Positions 13,279-26,943 of a DNA stretch of 64,000 nt are shown in pieces; positions within the stretch are counted from its first letter, which is position 1, and each line of letters begins with the position of its first letter. The stretch comes from Bugula neritina (lineage: Eukaryota > Bryozoa > Gymnolaemata > Cheilostomatida > Bugulidae), in the NCBI GenBank assembly GCA_964035545.1, contig OZ037768.1, positions 13,702,175 through 13,766,174 on the forward strand. Reading direction: 5' to 3'. Both the position numbers and the translations under genes were made by a program. The notes under the pieces were generated by a model. It did no database searches, was not told the origin of the DNA, and was given only the letters and a program-made list of their open reading frames with translations.

Positions 13279-13775
13279 CGTCGAGATGACAGGTACCAAA
13301 TAAATTATTATTTTTTACCTTAAGGCTTAGTTAGATTGAGCTGCCATGCATCACATTCAAATATCACAATACTTAAATTTGATTAAAATGATTATTATTA
13401 TAGCATTCCAACAAATATTGTTTTGTTTTATTGGAGAATTATATAGAGTTTAGATGATAATAAGCATAATTATAAAGTTGGCAAAATCTTAGTCTAGCCC
13501 ACGGAGCTATGCTATCTATCAAGATAGTTTATCAAAGTTATATTTATAGGAGTTGTCTCCTTTAAAGTTTAAAAATAGATAATTGCCTTTTAATTTATCG
13601 GCTGTTTATAATATGATTATTAGCTAAAATACTGCATCAAAGTTCCGATTATTACCAGACTGTTGTTATTCTAACAATCATATGCTATCGTACAACAAAT
13701 AACTGCTATAAATTATAAAAATAAAGGAAGTTATAGTTCAATGTTATATTAATATATTATAATTTTATAAATATA

Positions 13776-13930
13776 GCTCATAGTGATACTGATAGTCATA
13801 CTCATAGTGGTAGTATTAGTCGCATACTGATTTTAATAGTCACAGTGATATTTATACTGATAGTCATAGTGATATTCACACTGACACTGATACTCATAGT
13901 CATAGTCATACTCATACCTGTCGATACCTG
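13776..13930. repeat. Simple repeat (TCATAG/TGATAC)n
   Basis: Irregular hexamer-type repeat of AGTGATACTGATAG and AGTCATACTCATAG words. The same type flanks the LINE fragment on its other side (14610-14880), continues at 15440-15700 and recurs at 32300-32720. Confidence 0.8.
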
Positions 13931-14071
13931 TCGATGTTATTTCCACACTGGACCTCCCTAGAGGGAAGAAGGGGTGTGCCTCATATAAAAAACTAAGTTG
14001 TCAGTACTTGGACAGTAATCTAAAAAGTGTTAACATTCTTGTGCAGATTAACTTAACAGGCTAACTACTAA

Positions 14072-14613
14072 CTAGCCTGTCTGTGTGTGATCAGTGCTGA
14101 TCCTCATATCTCTTATTGTTCTTGGGAGAAAACTATAAAGATACCCATTCCTGTTCGCTCTCACTGATCTGGGAAATCCTGCAACCTGAGACCGAGTCTG
14201 TACAGTGCTTGTGGTCCGCTGATCTAGAAAATCATCATAGGCAGCACTCAGAGTTGGATGTAGTTCTTCCTTAGACAATATTTTTAGGAGAAGGCTGATG
14301 CGTCGGTTTTTCCTCCTTAGATCAAGCGGCTCCAAACCCAGCTTTTTCATCTCTTCCCCAATATCAGTTCTTCCTTTGCTGTTAGAGATAAAACGCACAG
14401 CACATGTTTGAACATTCTCCATTATATTTATATGATTTTTGCTAGATGGGTCCCAGGCTGCACTGGCATATTCCAAGTGTGGGAGACAGAGGGCTTTGTA
14501 GGCAATAAGCTTTGCTCTCCTGGGGGCCCAGTAGAGTGAACGTTTTATCATACTTAATTGCCGTTTTGCAACAAGAACCTTTTTTAGGATGTGTTGGTCA
14601 AATTTACAGTCTG
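14072..14613 (-). mobile_element. Non-LTR retrotransposon, reverse transcriptase C-terminal fragment
   Basis: The minus-strand frame is open from about 14613 to the stop at 14072 and encodes the end of a LINE ORF2. Motifs include AYKALCLPHLEYASAAWDP, the thumb/connection segment following the RT palm in CR1/L2/jockey-type elements, and the terminal YSFLPRTIRDM. Catalytic RT motifs and endonuclease are absent, so the copy is 5' truncated, with the break exactly at a (TGATAG)n tract. Clade is not resolved. Roughly 140 bp of apparent 3' UTR lies at 13931-14071. Confidence 0.85.
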
Positions 14614-14879
14614 ACTGCAGTGATAGTGATAGTGATACTGATAGTGATACTCATACTGATAGTGATACTGATAGTGATAGTCAATAACTGAATAAGTCAT
14701 AGTGATAGTGATAGTGATGCTCACAGTCACTTAGTAAGTTAGTAAGACTTAGACTAAGTGACTTAGTCTTACCGTTACACTTACTCTTAGTCTTACAGTT
14801 ACACTTACTCATAGTTCATACTCATAGTCAATGTCATAGTCATACTCATACTCACTAGTCTGTAGTCATATCATTGTCG
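14614..14879. repeat. Simple repeat (TGATAG/TCATAC)n
   Basis: Irregular repeat of the same type as 13776-13930, with a short mirror segment of CTTAGTCTTAC words at 14730-14800. It abuts the truncated LINE on the left and the hAT MITE on the right. Confidence 0.75.
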
Positions 14880-14887
14880 GTACATAC

Positions 14888-15434
14888 CAGGGTTGGGGTA
14901 ATTCACTAATCAGTAATTGTAATTTGTAATTGTAATTGGTTGTAATTAATTACATTTTTTCAAGTAATTGAATGTAATTTGTAATACTAATTGATGTATA
15001 AAAATGTAATTGTAATTAATTACATTGTGATTGCTAATGTAATTGAATTTTACAATTACTTTATAATTACATAACAATTACTTCAAATTTTTAAATCTTA
15101 GAAAATTCATATTTTCCTGCCTTGCCTACTGTTTAATAAAAATGTCAGAATAATTTAATGCCGTATATATCACCCTATTGGCCTATTCGTTACTGTTGAG
15201 AACAAGGAAGAGTTTCCGCTGTCAAAATTGCCCTGGGTAGTTGGACCCCAGAAGTGAGATTATATAACTTTTATTTGTCTCTTGTGAGAACAAAAGTAAT
15301 TGTAATTGTAATTAATTACATTACCATGTAATTGTAATTAATTGCACTGTTTTCAATTGTAATTGTAATTGACAAATTCTCATGTAATTGTAATTGTAAT
15401 TAATTACATTCATACGTAATTGACCTCAACCCTG
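14888..15434. mobile_element. hAT-type MITE with 8-bp target duplication
   Basis: The left end CAGGGTTGGGGTAATT and the right end AATTGACCTCAACCCTG are inverted copies. The element is flanked by a perfect 8-bp direct repeat GTACATAC at 14880-14887 and 15435-15442. An 8-bp duplication and CAGGGTTG-type termini are typical of the hAT superfamily. The interior is an unusual satellite of GTAATTGTAATTAATTACAT words, self-complementary over long stretches, with no coding capacity. Confidence 0.9.
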
Positions 15435-15788
15435 GTACATACTGAAAGTGATAGTAAATCTAATTACTATTAGTATTAGTATTATGATTAGTTATTACCA
15501 TCAGTATCATAGTGATGGTCATAGTAAATGTCATACTGATGCTCATACTATCACACTGATGCTCATACTGATATTTACTTACAGTTACTGATAGTGATAC
15601 CCATAGTTCATACTAATACAGTAATAGCGATACTGATAGTATTAGTATTACTATTAGTAATAGTATGAGTATCAGTAATACTAATAAGTAATAACATTAA
15701 CTGTAATTCATGGCTGTAAGAGCAATATTTTTAATTGCTGTTGGTGTTATGTCATTTTTTTCTATTTTTAACTGTATTTATAAGACTA

Positions 15789-16133
15789 AGCCTAGGGCCA
15801 CACGGTGCGTATTTTCGCATGCGAAAATTGAAATCACAAGTAGCAAAGGTGTCCACTGTGCGCGTTGAGAAAACCTTCGCACTTGTCGCTCTGCATTTTC
15901 AACGCAAGTGCGAATCGTCTCTGTCGTCGTCACCTAATTGGCTGGTAGCTATTCAGCGAGCCCAATTTCTTTATTTAGTGCTATATTCCAGTAAATTGCG
16001 TTTTATTGAAAGCGAGTGCGATTTAAAAATGAAAGCTTTATTCATCACGCATCACTGACGCTACAGTGGACGCCTTTGCTACTCGTGATTTTAATTTTCG
16101 CATGCGAAAATACGCACCGTGTGGCCCTAGGCT
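15789..16133. mobile_element. Palindromic MITE with TIRs of about 70 bp
   Basis: The left terminus AGCCTAGGGCCACACGGTGC is mirrored at the right end by its reverse complement, and the match continues through GCATGCGAAAATT to GTCCACTGT for about 70 bp per arm with few mismatches. The 345-bp element carries a central GC-richer segment. No clear target duplication (AAGACTA versus AAAAGTA at best). It lies about 350 bp upstream of the PDCD6 start. Open frames across it do not resemble proteins. Confidence 0.85.
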
Positions 16134-16487
16134 AAAAGTAGGGAAGCCTTCAAAACGAGTTATGCAATTGACATTCAGGGATTCAAATTGTCATTGTGAC
16201 TGTCCTTTGTATTATACCTCTAATTGTACTTCAATGTCTACCAGTATTACTGATAGTACTATTATTCAGTATGTTCCTATGTCTACTAGTGTCTAGTAGA
16301 CCCAGTATCAACATTATTATAAATATTACCAATCATGCGACTATTGGTAAGAATAAATGTAGTTAGTAGGTACCTCTACATTTACTGCTTCACAATCATA
16401 ATTGTTTTAAATATTCAACATGATTATATCAGTGAGGATCAATTTGTCAAAATCTTATTAATTTCATACTGTTGGATTTTTTATAAG

Positions 16488-18278
<1,791 letters not shown>

Positions 18279-19415
18279 TTGATGTTGACTTTTCAACTTG
18301 CTATTTAAGCTGCTAGTAGTCTCTTTAAATATATCATTCAGCATAGATGAAATATTATGATTTTAATTATAATATAATTTCATTTATAGTATAATTATAA
18401 TTTCCTTTATCTTACTAATACATTGATTAATTTTTCTGCAATGCTAGATATTGTATAATAAATTTATACTCTCACATATATTACACACACTGAAAATGTA
18501 TTGTTGGTCTCTTTGTTTATGTACAATTTTTCAACTCAATAATTTTTAAAGCTGACCTCTTGAAATATAGTTGCTAAAAAATAACATCAAAATAAAATAA
18601 CTAATAAAGTGACTAAGAACAGCTCAACAACTTCTGCTTCTAAATGCTATCACATGAAAGATTCCTTGCTGTGCTTGTACTTATTGTAGATGACCAAGCG
18701 TTACCATTTGAGATAGCTATAAAAAAGAACTGGATTTACATAGTTGATAAATGGAAATGAATGGTTCATGCTTTTTGAATTTGTATGTTTTTCTCCATCG
18801 TAGGCCATGAACACATTATTTTTGTAGTGCATAATTAATTTTACTTGTTGGCATCAACGGCTTTTTTAGATTGATTTAGATTTTAGAACGTATCAGCTCA
18901 TTAGCCGAGGCTCCAAACCACAAGCTCATGCAAATGTTAAATACAATAATCATTTCTTGACATAATAACACGTTCTTTCCGAGTTACCATCTCTCTAATT
19001 CCAGAGAGCGAAATTCCCTAAACAACAAAAGTCGATAATCAGTATCATATTTTTTTTTATAGATTTTGTGTCGCAAATTTTATTACCATTTTAATAAAAT
19101 ATTTGAACATTTTTCTAAAATATTCTTTAAATTTAAACTAAAATATAAATAACTACTATAGTTAGCTTCCGTTGGATTGTTAAAGGGTTTTCTACGGAAC
19201 ATTGAGATAATTCGACGCAGCCGTAGTCATATTCATAGTGATATTAATAATCCTACTAGTAAATGGTAATAACTTTCATATTGACATTTATATTATTTAC
19301 TCTAACCTGGCAGCAACACTCATATTTGTCACTAAACCCACTGTTGTTTGGCAAATACGAAACTGTGAAAGTTTTATTTTATCAGGTATTAAACTTTGAG
19401 TGTTTTAGTTCTAAA
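18279..19415. other. Intergenic PDCD6-OTUD5
   Basis: Contains the PDCD6 3' UTR, the decayed OTU exon at 18700-18780 and the OTUD5 5' region. The open frame upstream of the OTUD5 ATG (19263-19415) is hydrophobic and probably 5' UTR or intron, with a possible acceptor near 19384. Confidence 0.5.
18700..18780 (+). pseudogene. Decayed copy of OTUD5 catalytic exon
   Basis: Over about 75 bp this stretch matches OTUD5 exon 2 (20501-20594): shared words include ATTTGAGATAGCT, ATGGAAATG and ATGGTTCATGCTT, in the same order and spacing. The copy has an in-frame TGA where the exon reads GAT, indels in the middle, and no downstream donor, so it is not functional. It sits about 1.8 kb upstream of the real exon. 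Confidence 0.75.
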
Positions 19416-22400
19416 ATGACTATTCTTCCTCATCGTGAACGAAGCAAACGACGACTAGAACAAAGAGATGTGGAATCGTCGCAGCAATTTGAGTTAATAG
19501 AGAGAGGGCAGCAAAATTCTACTACTTCTTTAGAAGGTCAAACTTTATCGCCACACGGACATTCTTCAACCAGTCAACTCCAAGTGGAACCTCCCCATTT
19601 AAACCTAAGTCAAAATGTAGGGCTGAACAGCTCGCTATTTGGTGTTCATCATCATCATGCTCATACTCATAATCAGCGTCTTGCCCCTAATAATTGCAAC
19701 TCAAAAGGATTCGGACATTCTCTTAGAAACGAAAATGTCTCTTTGAGAGCTCACACTCACACTGCTTTAGGTGTAGACAGTATAAGTAAATCGAGAAGAG
19801 GGTCAGCATCGCTACGTCCTCCTGTAAGTGTAGGTGTAACTCACAGTCATGCTAACTCTAAGAGTAAGAGTTCGAATGTCAGCCTAGATGATAAGTTTAC
19901 CCCATCCTGTAAAAAAAGCAAACGTTCCAAGACTAATGTAAAATCAAAACGACGTCAAACCTATAACAGTAATACTAATAGTGGTAGGCCTATGGAGGCT
20001 TTAGAATTATCCTTTGATTATTCCTCACACCAAGTTCATGACAATCAACATCAACCGTCCCATTCAAAATCAGGAAAAAGTTCATTTACTTATGCTCCAT
20101 TTATACAAAGTGCAGGATCAACTATTCAACAATCTCGACAAATATTAATACCAACAACTTCAACAATGTCTCCAATAGCTCAACATTCGCCAAAGATTTT
20201 GGGTGGAGCCCAGCAAAAATCTGGTCCAGGTCGAAGGACCGAAAGTCCAGAAAGTGATGTGAACAGTGGCGATGAGCACCAATCGGCAGCTTCTCCTGGT
20301 GGCTGTAATAGTGAAGATGAACATGTACCTACCCACCAAGCTGGCTATACAGAAGAGGTGGGTTCTTCAGCATCAACCATTTGAAATTCTGTTATCATTG
20401 TTGCTCTAAATTAGTCTCATGTAGCCATTATCACTGTATAGTATGTTCTTCAATATTTTCTTAGCTGGGTGTATTTTATTGTACTATTTATAATTTGCAG
20501 CTGGAAAACACATTTGAGATAGCTTTAAAAAAAGAATTGGGGTTACATATTCGCCAGATGGAAATGGATGGTTCATGCTTGTTTCGAGCTATAGGTTTGT
20601 TATTTACTAATTGTTGCAAATATATAGTTAACTCAACATAGATTTTTGTATATGCATATGATAGTTGTTGTTTGTAAATGCTATATAAAAAACATCAACT
20701 GGTAATTTATAAATGCTTTCTATTTTAGCCGATCAAGTTTATGGTAACCAAGATATGCATGACTTAGTCAGGAGACAATGCATTGATTACATGGTTAGTA
20801 GCTTTTGTTTAGTCTTAGCTTTTTAAATTACAATATGTTCTCACAATGTTTAATAACTTGGTGAGTATTGACTATTGCGTATTTTAGGCTAAAAACAGTG
20901 ATCACTTTTCACAATATGTCACTGAAGATTTCAGCACCTATTTACACAGAAAAAGGCAGCTTGGTTGCCACGGGAATCACATTGAGGTTCAAGCATTATC
21001 TGAAATGTTTAGTAGACCCATTGAAGTTTATCAATATGATTTGAGTAAGTTGCACTCAGATCTGATTATTGAATTAATTTGTGAAAGCCTACCTGATAAA
21101 TTTGGTCATTTTATTTATTTAGTACACTCTATATCTGTAGTTTTTACCCATTTTTCACAAATTAGCTGCTAATGTATACGGTTTCTTGCACTAAACTAAT
21201 AGAATGGTAACAAATACAGCCGAATAATTGAGATTTTTTTTCAAGTTTTGTTGGTTTGCTATATTTTTTCCAAATTCTTTAGTAAATTGGTATGTGCAAA
21301 GGTGATGGTTTTTCATCACGTCCCCACATATATATTTGAAGCTCATATGACAATGACAAAGTGCGCTTTAATGTTGGGGAATTCCCTCCCAGCCTTTTTG
21401 TTATGCATAATTAGAATCAGCAGGTAAAAATACCCTATATAGTAAATTTCAATGAATTTTGAGCAAACTTTAATGTTTGGTCATAATTTGCTGATGTGTA
21501 CTAAATAAAGTGAAGTGACCCAATTATTGCTCCAAGTGAAGTGTCAATGTGTGTAGCTGCAAACTGTTGGCTATAGATCTGATATGTTCTGTTATTCAAT
21601 ATACTGTCATATACTCTGATTTAGAACCGATAAATATTTTCCACGGTACATATACGGCAGAGTCAGCATGCCCGATACGCATTAGTTATCACCGAAATAC
21701 TCATTACAACTCTCTGTATGATCCTGAAAAGCCAACAGTTGGTGTAGGGCTTGGTTTATCAGACTACAAGCCTAGGGTGAGTATTTTATAAACCATAATT
21801 TTCAAGTTACTAGTGTTTCTTATTTTGAAACACTTAAAATAACATTATTTCCAATAGCATCGGTATTGAAATGTAATTATTTAATACTCCGTGTACTGTA
21901 TGATTATATGTTGATGAAGTTGTGTAAAAATTTGTGTTTTATTCATGTTCTTTTACCCAGTTTTTTTTTCCAAAAGGATTTTGGTTTATGCAAACAGTTA
22001 CCTCTAAAGTTTTGCACACTAGACATCATTGTTCTGAAATCATTCAATACACTAATTTCTGCAGTTGGTGGAGAAGAATCTTTTAACAGAAGTGGCAACT
22101 TCCTCGGAAAATTATCAGATAGAGCAGGTGAACTCTACATATGACCCCTGTTCCGTAAACTGTTCTCTTTTTATATAGTTATAATTTTAGAATTGTGTAA
22201 ATAAACATTGTTGGAGAATTTACTTAATGTTTTTACTTATGTAAGACTTTAAATTATTTCATATTGTTATGCTTATGAAAGTACCATTGACAATCGAAAT
22301 GTAGTTTTCAACACATGACCAAACTATGTTCCCAATTTGCATCTTGTATTCTTTAGAATGAGATTTTTGTGCTTTTTCGTGATGATGTGTGTGCCTCTCA

Positions 22401-24405
22401 TTAGGCTATGCTAGATGATAAGTTGAGGGAAACTGACTGGGAAATAACAGATGAAACTATTAGAGAGCAAGTTGCTAAAGAGTCGTATGCTCAATGGCTG
22501 CAGGATTGCCAGAAAAAGAAGCGACGCACACCTGTACGGTTTTTTCTTATTCTAATAAAAAAAATCTGGTATTCACATAATCAATATAAAATTATACAAT
22601 ACATATAAAGCATAATATATATTTTATTTTAACATTTTTCTCGAATTGTTTCAATCTAAAAAGAAAGTTGACTAAAATTAGTACATTACATGTTGCCTGT
22701 TGAGTAAAATAATCAAGTTGTTCTATAAGCAGCTCCCAGTTGGGGGTGACTGAGTGCAGCAGTTTGGGGGTTCTTGAGCTTGAAGTTCGGGGTTTCACTA
22801 AACCCCAACTCCAAACTGCTGCACTCAGTCACCCCCAACTGGAAGCTGCTAATTGAACAATTCAAAATAGTCAGCTTGAATCAAAACCTTAGAAAAACCA
22901 CATTTTCTTTAATTTTAAAGAAATAGTAAGAAGCTCAACAACATTTTGTACTTTTTAAAATTTATATTATAGAAAATATTGTGACTTTTTTCTCAGCTAA
23001 TAAGTAGACTGTAAAGTCTGATCTGATGATTGTAATCTTGTTTGTGATTTGTGTAGGCTTGCACTGTCACTGGGCCATCATGTAGCTGGGGTTCTGAAGA
23101 GACAAGTAATTGGATAGAAAAACTTTCTCCCTCGGGTTCTCCTTCAAGGTCCCATGCTAATACACACTCTCCCAAAGAAAAACCTGCCAATTATAGTAAG
23201 TGTACATTTTATTGGGAATATACTTGATTATTTTTCAGATGTTGCGGATTAAATGATGAATAAAAAAACTTCAATATTTGCATTCATGGAAGCCATCATA
23301 GATGTGTGCTATGCATGTGTTTGCTCACCATTAGTTCACAACTTATGCATTTCAGTACAGTTTTAGAGCACTTTATTGTTGATTAATCTTATGGTATTGA
23401 GTTTTATTACAAAACAGCAAGGTGTGAAGACTTGACTTCTATTAATGTGATTGATCTTATTCGTGTTTTTAGAAGGCAGTAGTAGCAGCAGCAAAAAATC
23501 TGACATTGCTTGTGGTGGTGAAGATCAACCATCTTCCAGTGCTGATTTGTCTCAACAAACATCTGCTTTTTTTGATGCTGAGCCATTTAATGTGTTTAGT
23601 AAGTAATCCTTCTACTGAGAATATTTTAATGAAAGTTGAAAAGCACACAGTATAAGTGTATATGCAAGTGCCCTCCTTGTTGGTGCAGGGAATGGAGTGC
23701 CAATTTTTGAATCAATAATAATAGTAAGTTTCATAATAAAAATTTTTTGAAATGGAACTACATATTAGCAAGCTATGGATTGGACTAGATTTAGTTTTCA
23801 TCATGAAAGTTTTTGAAACCGGTAACTTTTACTAATTTGCCATAGCTGTAGCTGGCATAAAATAACTTGGCTTATTGTTATTATTTCGAGTGAATTGTTT
23901 TAAAATTTTGATTTGAATAAGTTCATTGAGAATTGTAGAAGTTAAATTTACCTAATGATTAGCTTATGCTATTGGATTAATAACATTGATGTCTTGAAGA
24001 TTGTGAAATCTCAATGTATTATGATTTACTAAGCTAGTTTTAGTACATTTAATAAGTTTATCTTGTATTGCAATGATATATAATTGAATTAGCAATATCC
24101 AGTTTATGCTCAGCCGAGTTGCTGCAAGGGACATAACTACTCAGTTTTGTTGAATGTTTTGGCCTTTGTTAAATAGCTTGTGATAATATTCGACATTAGT
24201 GACTATCTCAATTATATTTTGACAAAGTCAGTTTGAAATAGCCGTTACCAAGTTTGCATATATCTATAATTACTCGTATGTTTGACTTTCAAGTGTTTGT
24301 AATATTTTTGCAGATTTCAATGATAACATAGATGAGAGTGAGGCAGTAGCAAGGGCAATAGCAGAAAGTCAACAAGAGTATATAAATCAAGTTCTCAAGA
24401 AATAA
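19416..24405 (+). CDS. OTUD5: OTUD5 (DUBA) OTU-family deubiquitinase
   Basis: Ten exons: 19416-20357, 20501-20594, 20729-20793, 20888-21044, 21625-21776, 22065-22127, 22405-22533, 23057-23195, 23473-23598 and 24314-24405; 652 residues, all phases consistent. The start MTILP equals the vertebrate OTUD5 N-terminus, which fixes the ATG. The first 314 residues are low complexity, with a His-rich patch and a conserved acidic NSEDE motif (S299). The OTU domain has DGSCLF with catalytic Cys340, then [30 protein letters not shown] and the catalytic-His segment [10 protein letters not shown]. The later segment [10 protein letters not shown] and the C-terminal [12 protein letters not shown] match the vertebrate tail with its ubiquitin-interacting helix. 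OTUD5 trims K63/K48-linked chains (innate signalling, chromatin regulators). AATAAA lies at 24825-24830. Confidence 0.95.
22720..22860. repeat. Foldback repeat in OTUD5 intron 7
   Basis: Two inverted arms (AGCTCCCAGTTGGGGGTGAC... and the complement GTCACCCCCAACTGGAAGCT) of about 50 bp surround a short GGGTTTCACTAAACCC loop. Diverged copies of one arm lie at 30690-30850. Confidence 0.8.
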
Positions 24406-24903
24406 ATGATTACACGTCTAATATATTTCAAAATGTTTTGGTAAACTTTCAGATCTTCTCAAATGATCTTCTCTCCAATCACCTTTGCTCTTTAGTTGTA
24501 ATGGAATAGTTATTCGTTTTGTGTGTAACTTAATTCATCTCTAACATAAGATAGTACCCTGTATTAACTTATCAGTTCTTGTTAGTTTTATAATGTATTA
24601 TTTTTGTAGTCATCTTTAATCACCTGAGTATTTCTTGTATTCTGTATTGTGCTCAAGCCACTTGTGCTGTGAGTATCCTTTGGGCACTTGACTTGTGTAA
24701 TTAATTCAAGGCATGACTGTGCTTCTACTGTTTTCATTGATTATTTATAATTGCAGTGTTGTGCTATCAGTCCACCATTAAAATTTTGATATAATAATTA
24801 GTTTTTAATTATATTATTGTTAACAATAAATTTTTCTTCATATTTATGGTATTTCAAATATTCTATCTATAGCATGCGCTAGTAACAGAGCTTAAGTATT
24901 AAA

Positions 24904-26719
24904 ATGGCATTGAATGGCAGTGCTATTGAGAATAAGACAACTATTGAGTTACATGTAACAACTCAAGCCATCAATGAGACAAGTATTTCAGAAACTATAC
25001 TGATAACAGTTTCAGCAATAGCATTCGCTTTAGGAACTGGGGTAAAACCATTTTCACATATTAATACTGTTTATAGATGATTGACTTAGAATTTTGTTGA
25101 TCAATGTAATTCTTTTCTATACTTCCAGTGTGAGAAGTAGTGGCCACTCAATTGCATTGTTATATATACATTATACATGTATGACTGTATGTCCTAACTA
25201 CAGGTTCGAAATAGCTCAAAGATGTATTTTAACTTTGATAAGGCAAATTTGAATAGCCAATGTTAATCTAAAAGTTAACTTGTAGTAGCCAGCTAACTCA
25301 CCTGGATAAGTGTAGAAGGAGAGGAGGTGCAATAACTCAATCAAAGCTGTGGCAATATTCTTGATAATTGCATGTTTGCTACTTTTTTACACTAATTATC
25401 CTAAGGATTAATTTACACCATTTCTATTTATGACATAATTTGCACAAAGTGTTATAGCAAACAAGCAAGTTTGATTTGATGCTTTGATTAAAATTATGAC
25501 ATGTCTCATCATTTCCGATTGTACACCATTTTAGTTAGTGTTTTATACAGAATAGTTTTTCTACATGAGGCAATGCTTATCAGCATTGAGTTTGTGAAGG
25601 CTAATTATGAATACAGGTTTTCCAATATTCTTTTTTACTAAAGTGTGTCTTCTGTATGCAGTCATGTTCTCAAAATGTGCCATTTATGTATAGAAGGTAC
25701 TTGCACAAAATAATTTTTAAAATAAAGTAGTTGATAGGAATATCTTGCATCACTAGTTTCGTGATCATAAACTATATTTTGCAACCTGCAGTTAGCATTC
25801 GTTTTGCAACTTGAATTTGTTCTTATAAGTTATTATTGATTAAGTTTCCTAACTTTACCTGAAATATGCAGAAACTTTAGTTGATAGTTAAGGCCTGATG
25901 TAGTGATCATGATATTGCAGCAACCAATACTTCATTATATAGCATAAAACTCAAATGCATTGCTATCAATATTTGAAGGTTGTCACTTTCAACATTTAGA
26001 TATGGTGCTATTGTTGTTGGAGACAAGCAGTACATGAGGCAGCTAATAACAAAAGACAAAGAGTAAAAAGTGCGATTTTGAGAAAAGAGTTCCCATTGGA
26101 TTCAAGGCTATCTCAGTGTACTGTGATGAGCAAACAACAGATGATAACTGAACAAAATAACTTACCAGCAAATTCATCAGTTGTCTCTATTAATCAAAAT
26201 ATGCAAGTTATCCGCAAGAAGAAGCGCAGAACGTCTCAGTCCCAGTTGACTTTGCAAACAGATTTTAATCCAGTAATAGCAATACCCAATGCTCCAGTAT
26301 GGAACATGATGGGACACACTTCTCAAATTATGTTACCTCACAACAGTACAGCATCTCAACTCTTTTTATTTCCACAAAGAAACTTGCTAGCCAGCACTTC
26401 AAACCATACTCTGCATCATATTCGGGCCGAGCAATCTTTTGGTGGGTTTCCTGTTAGCAGTCAAACTTCGATAAATATACCAGCTTTAAATAACATTATG
26501 AATAGGCAAACTAGTAGCCAATCAGTAAGCCAATTTTATCAGTCAAAAACCAGTCAGTTAACACCAACATCAGCGAATAAGCCCAAATCAATGAACAGTC
26601 AACATAACAAATCTAAAACTGCAACTGGGAGTTCAGCAACAACACATAGCGGAGTAAGAAAGAAAAGACGAATACAAACCGGAAGTAAAATTAACCCAAA
26701 TGAGAGCAACTTATCCTAA
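24904..26719 (+). CDS. Unrecognised single-pass membrane protein with Cys-rich juxtamembrane and basic Gln/Ser-rich tail
   Basis: Two exons, 24904-25041 and 26000-26719, joined in phase 0, give 285 residues; a further small exon in the 958-bp intron cannot be excluded. The N-terminal 30 residues carry three N-glycosylation sequons (NGS, NKT, NET) and no signal peptide. A hydrophobic segment, about residues 32-52 (ILITVSAIAFALGTGIWCYC), spans the splice junction. It is followed by a Cys/Trp cluster (WCYCCW) and positive charges, so a type III topology (N outside) is likely. The tail is Asn/Gln/Ser/Thr-rich with two basic clusters, RKKKRR (about 118-123) and RKKRR (about 266-270). I do not recognise a family. 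It starts about 70 bp after the OTUD5 AATAAA; its own AATAAA is at 26780-26785. Confidence 0.6.
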
Positions 26720-26943
26720 ATGATATAAATACAACTCACTGAATGCTGCAAGTTTATGGTGTGCTATATTTTGTATTTTAATAAAATATACGTATTGTTC
26801 TGATTTTAATTATAAAAGCAATTGCATGTAATATAAAAATTCTTAAAATTACCATTCAATAGTCAAAAAATAATATAACTAATTTAGCACTAGTAGGATT
26901 AGATGAATACTATACATTAATGAATGACATAAAAATATTATAA
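26720..26943. other. Short convergent intergenic region
   Basis: About 220 bp between the stop codons of the membrane-protein gene (+) and IST1 (-). Contains AATAAA for the + gene; nothing else seen. Confidence 0.5.

Noticed and set aside
15735-16296. Two open frames (107 and 76 codons)
   Set aside because: They run through the palindromic MITE; residues are dictated by its inverted arms and resemble no protein.
19263-19415. N-terminal hydrophobic extension of OTUD5 as a signal or membrane segment
   Set aside because: The internal start MTILP matches vertebrate OTUD5 and the upstream part looks like non-coding AT-rich sequence with an acceptor-like site.
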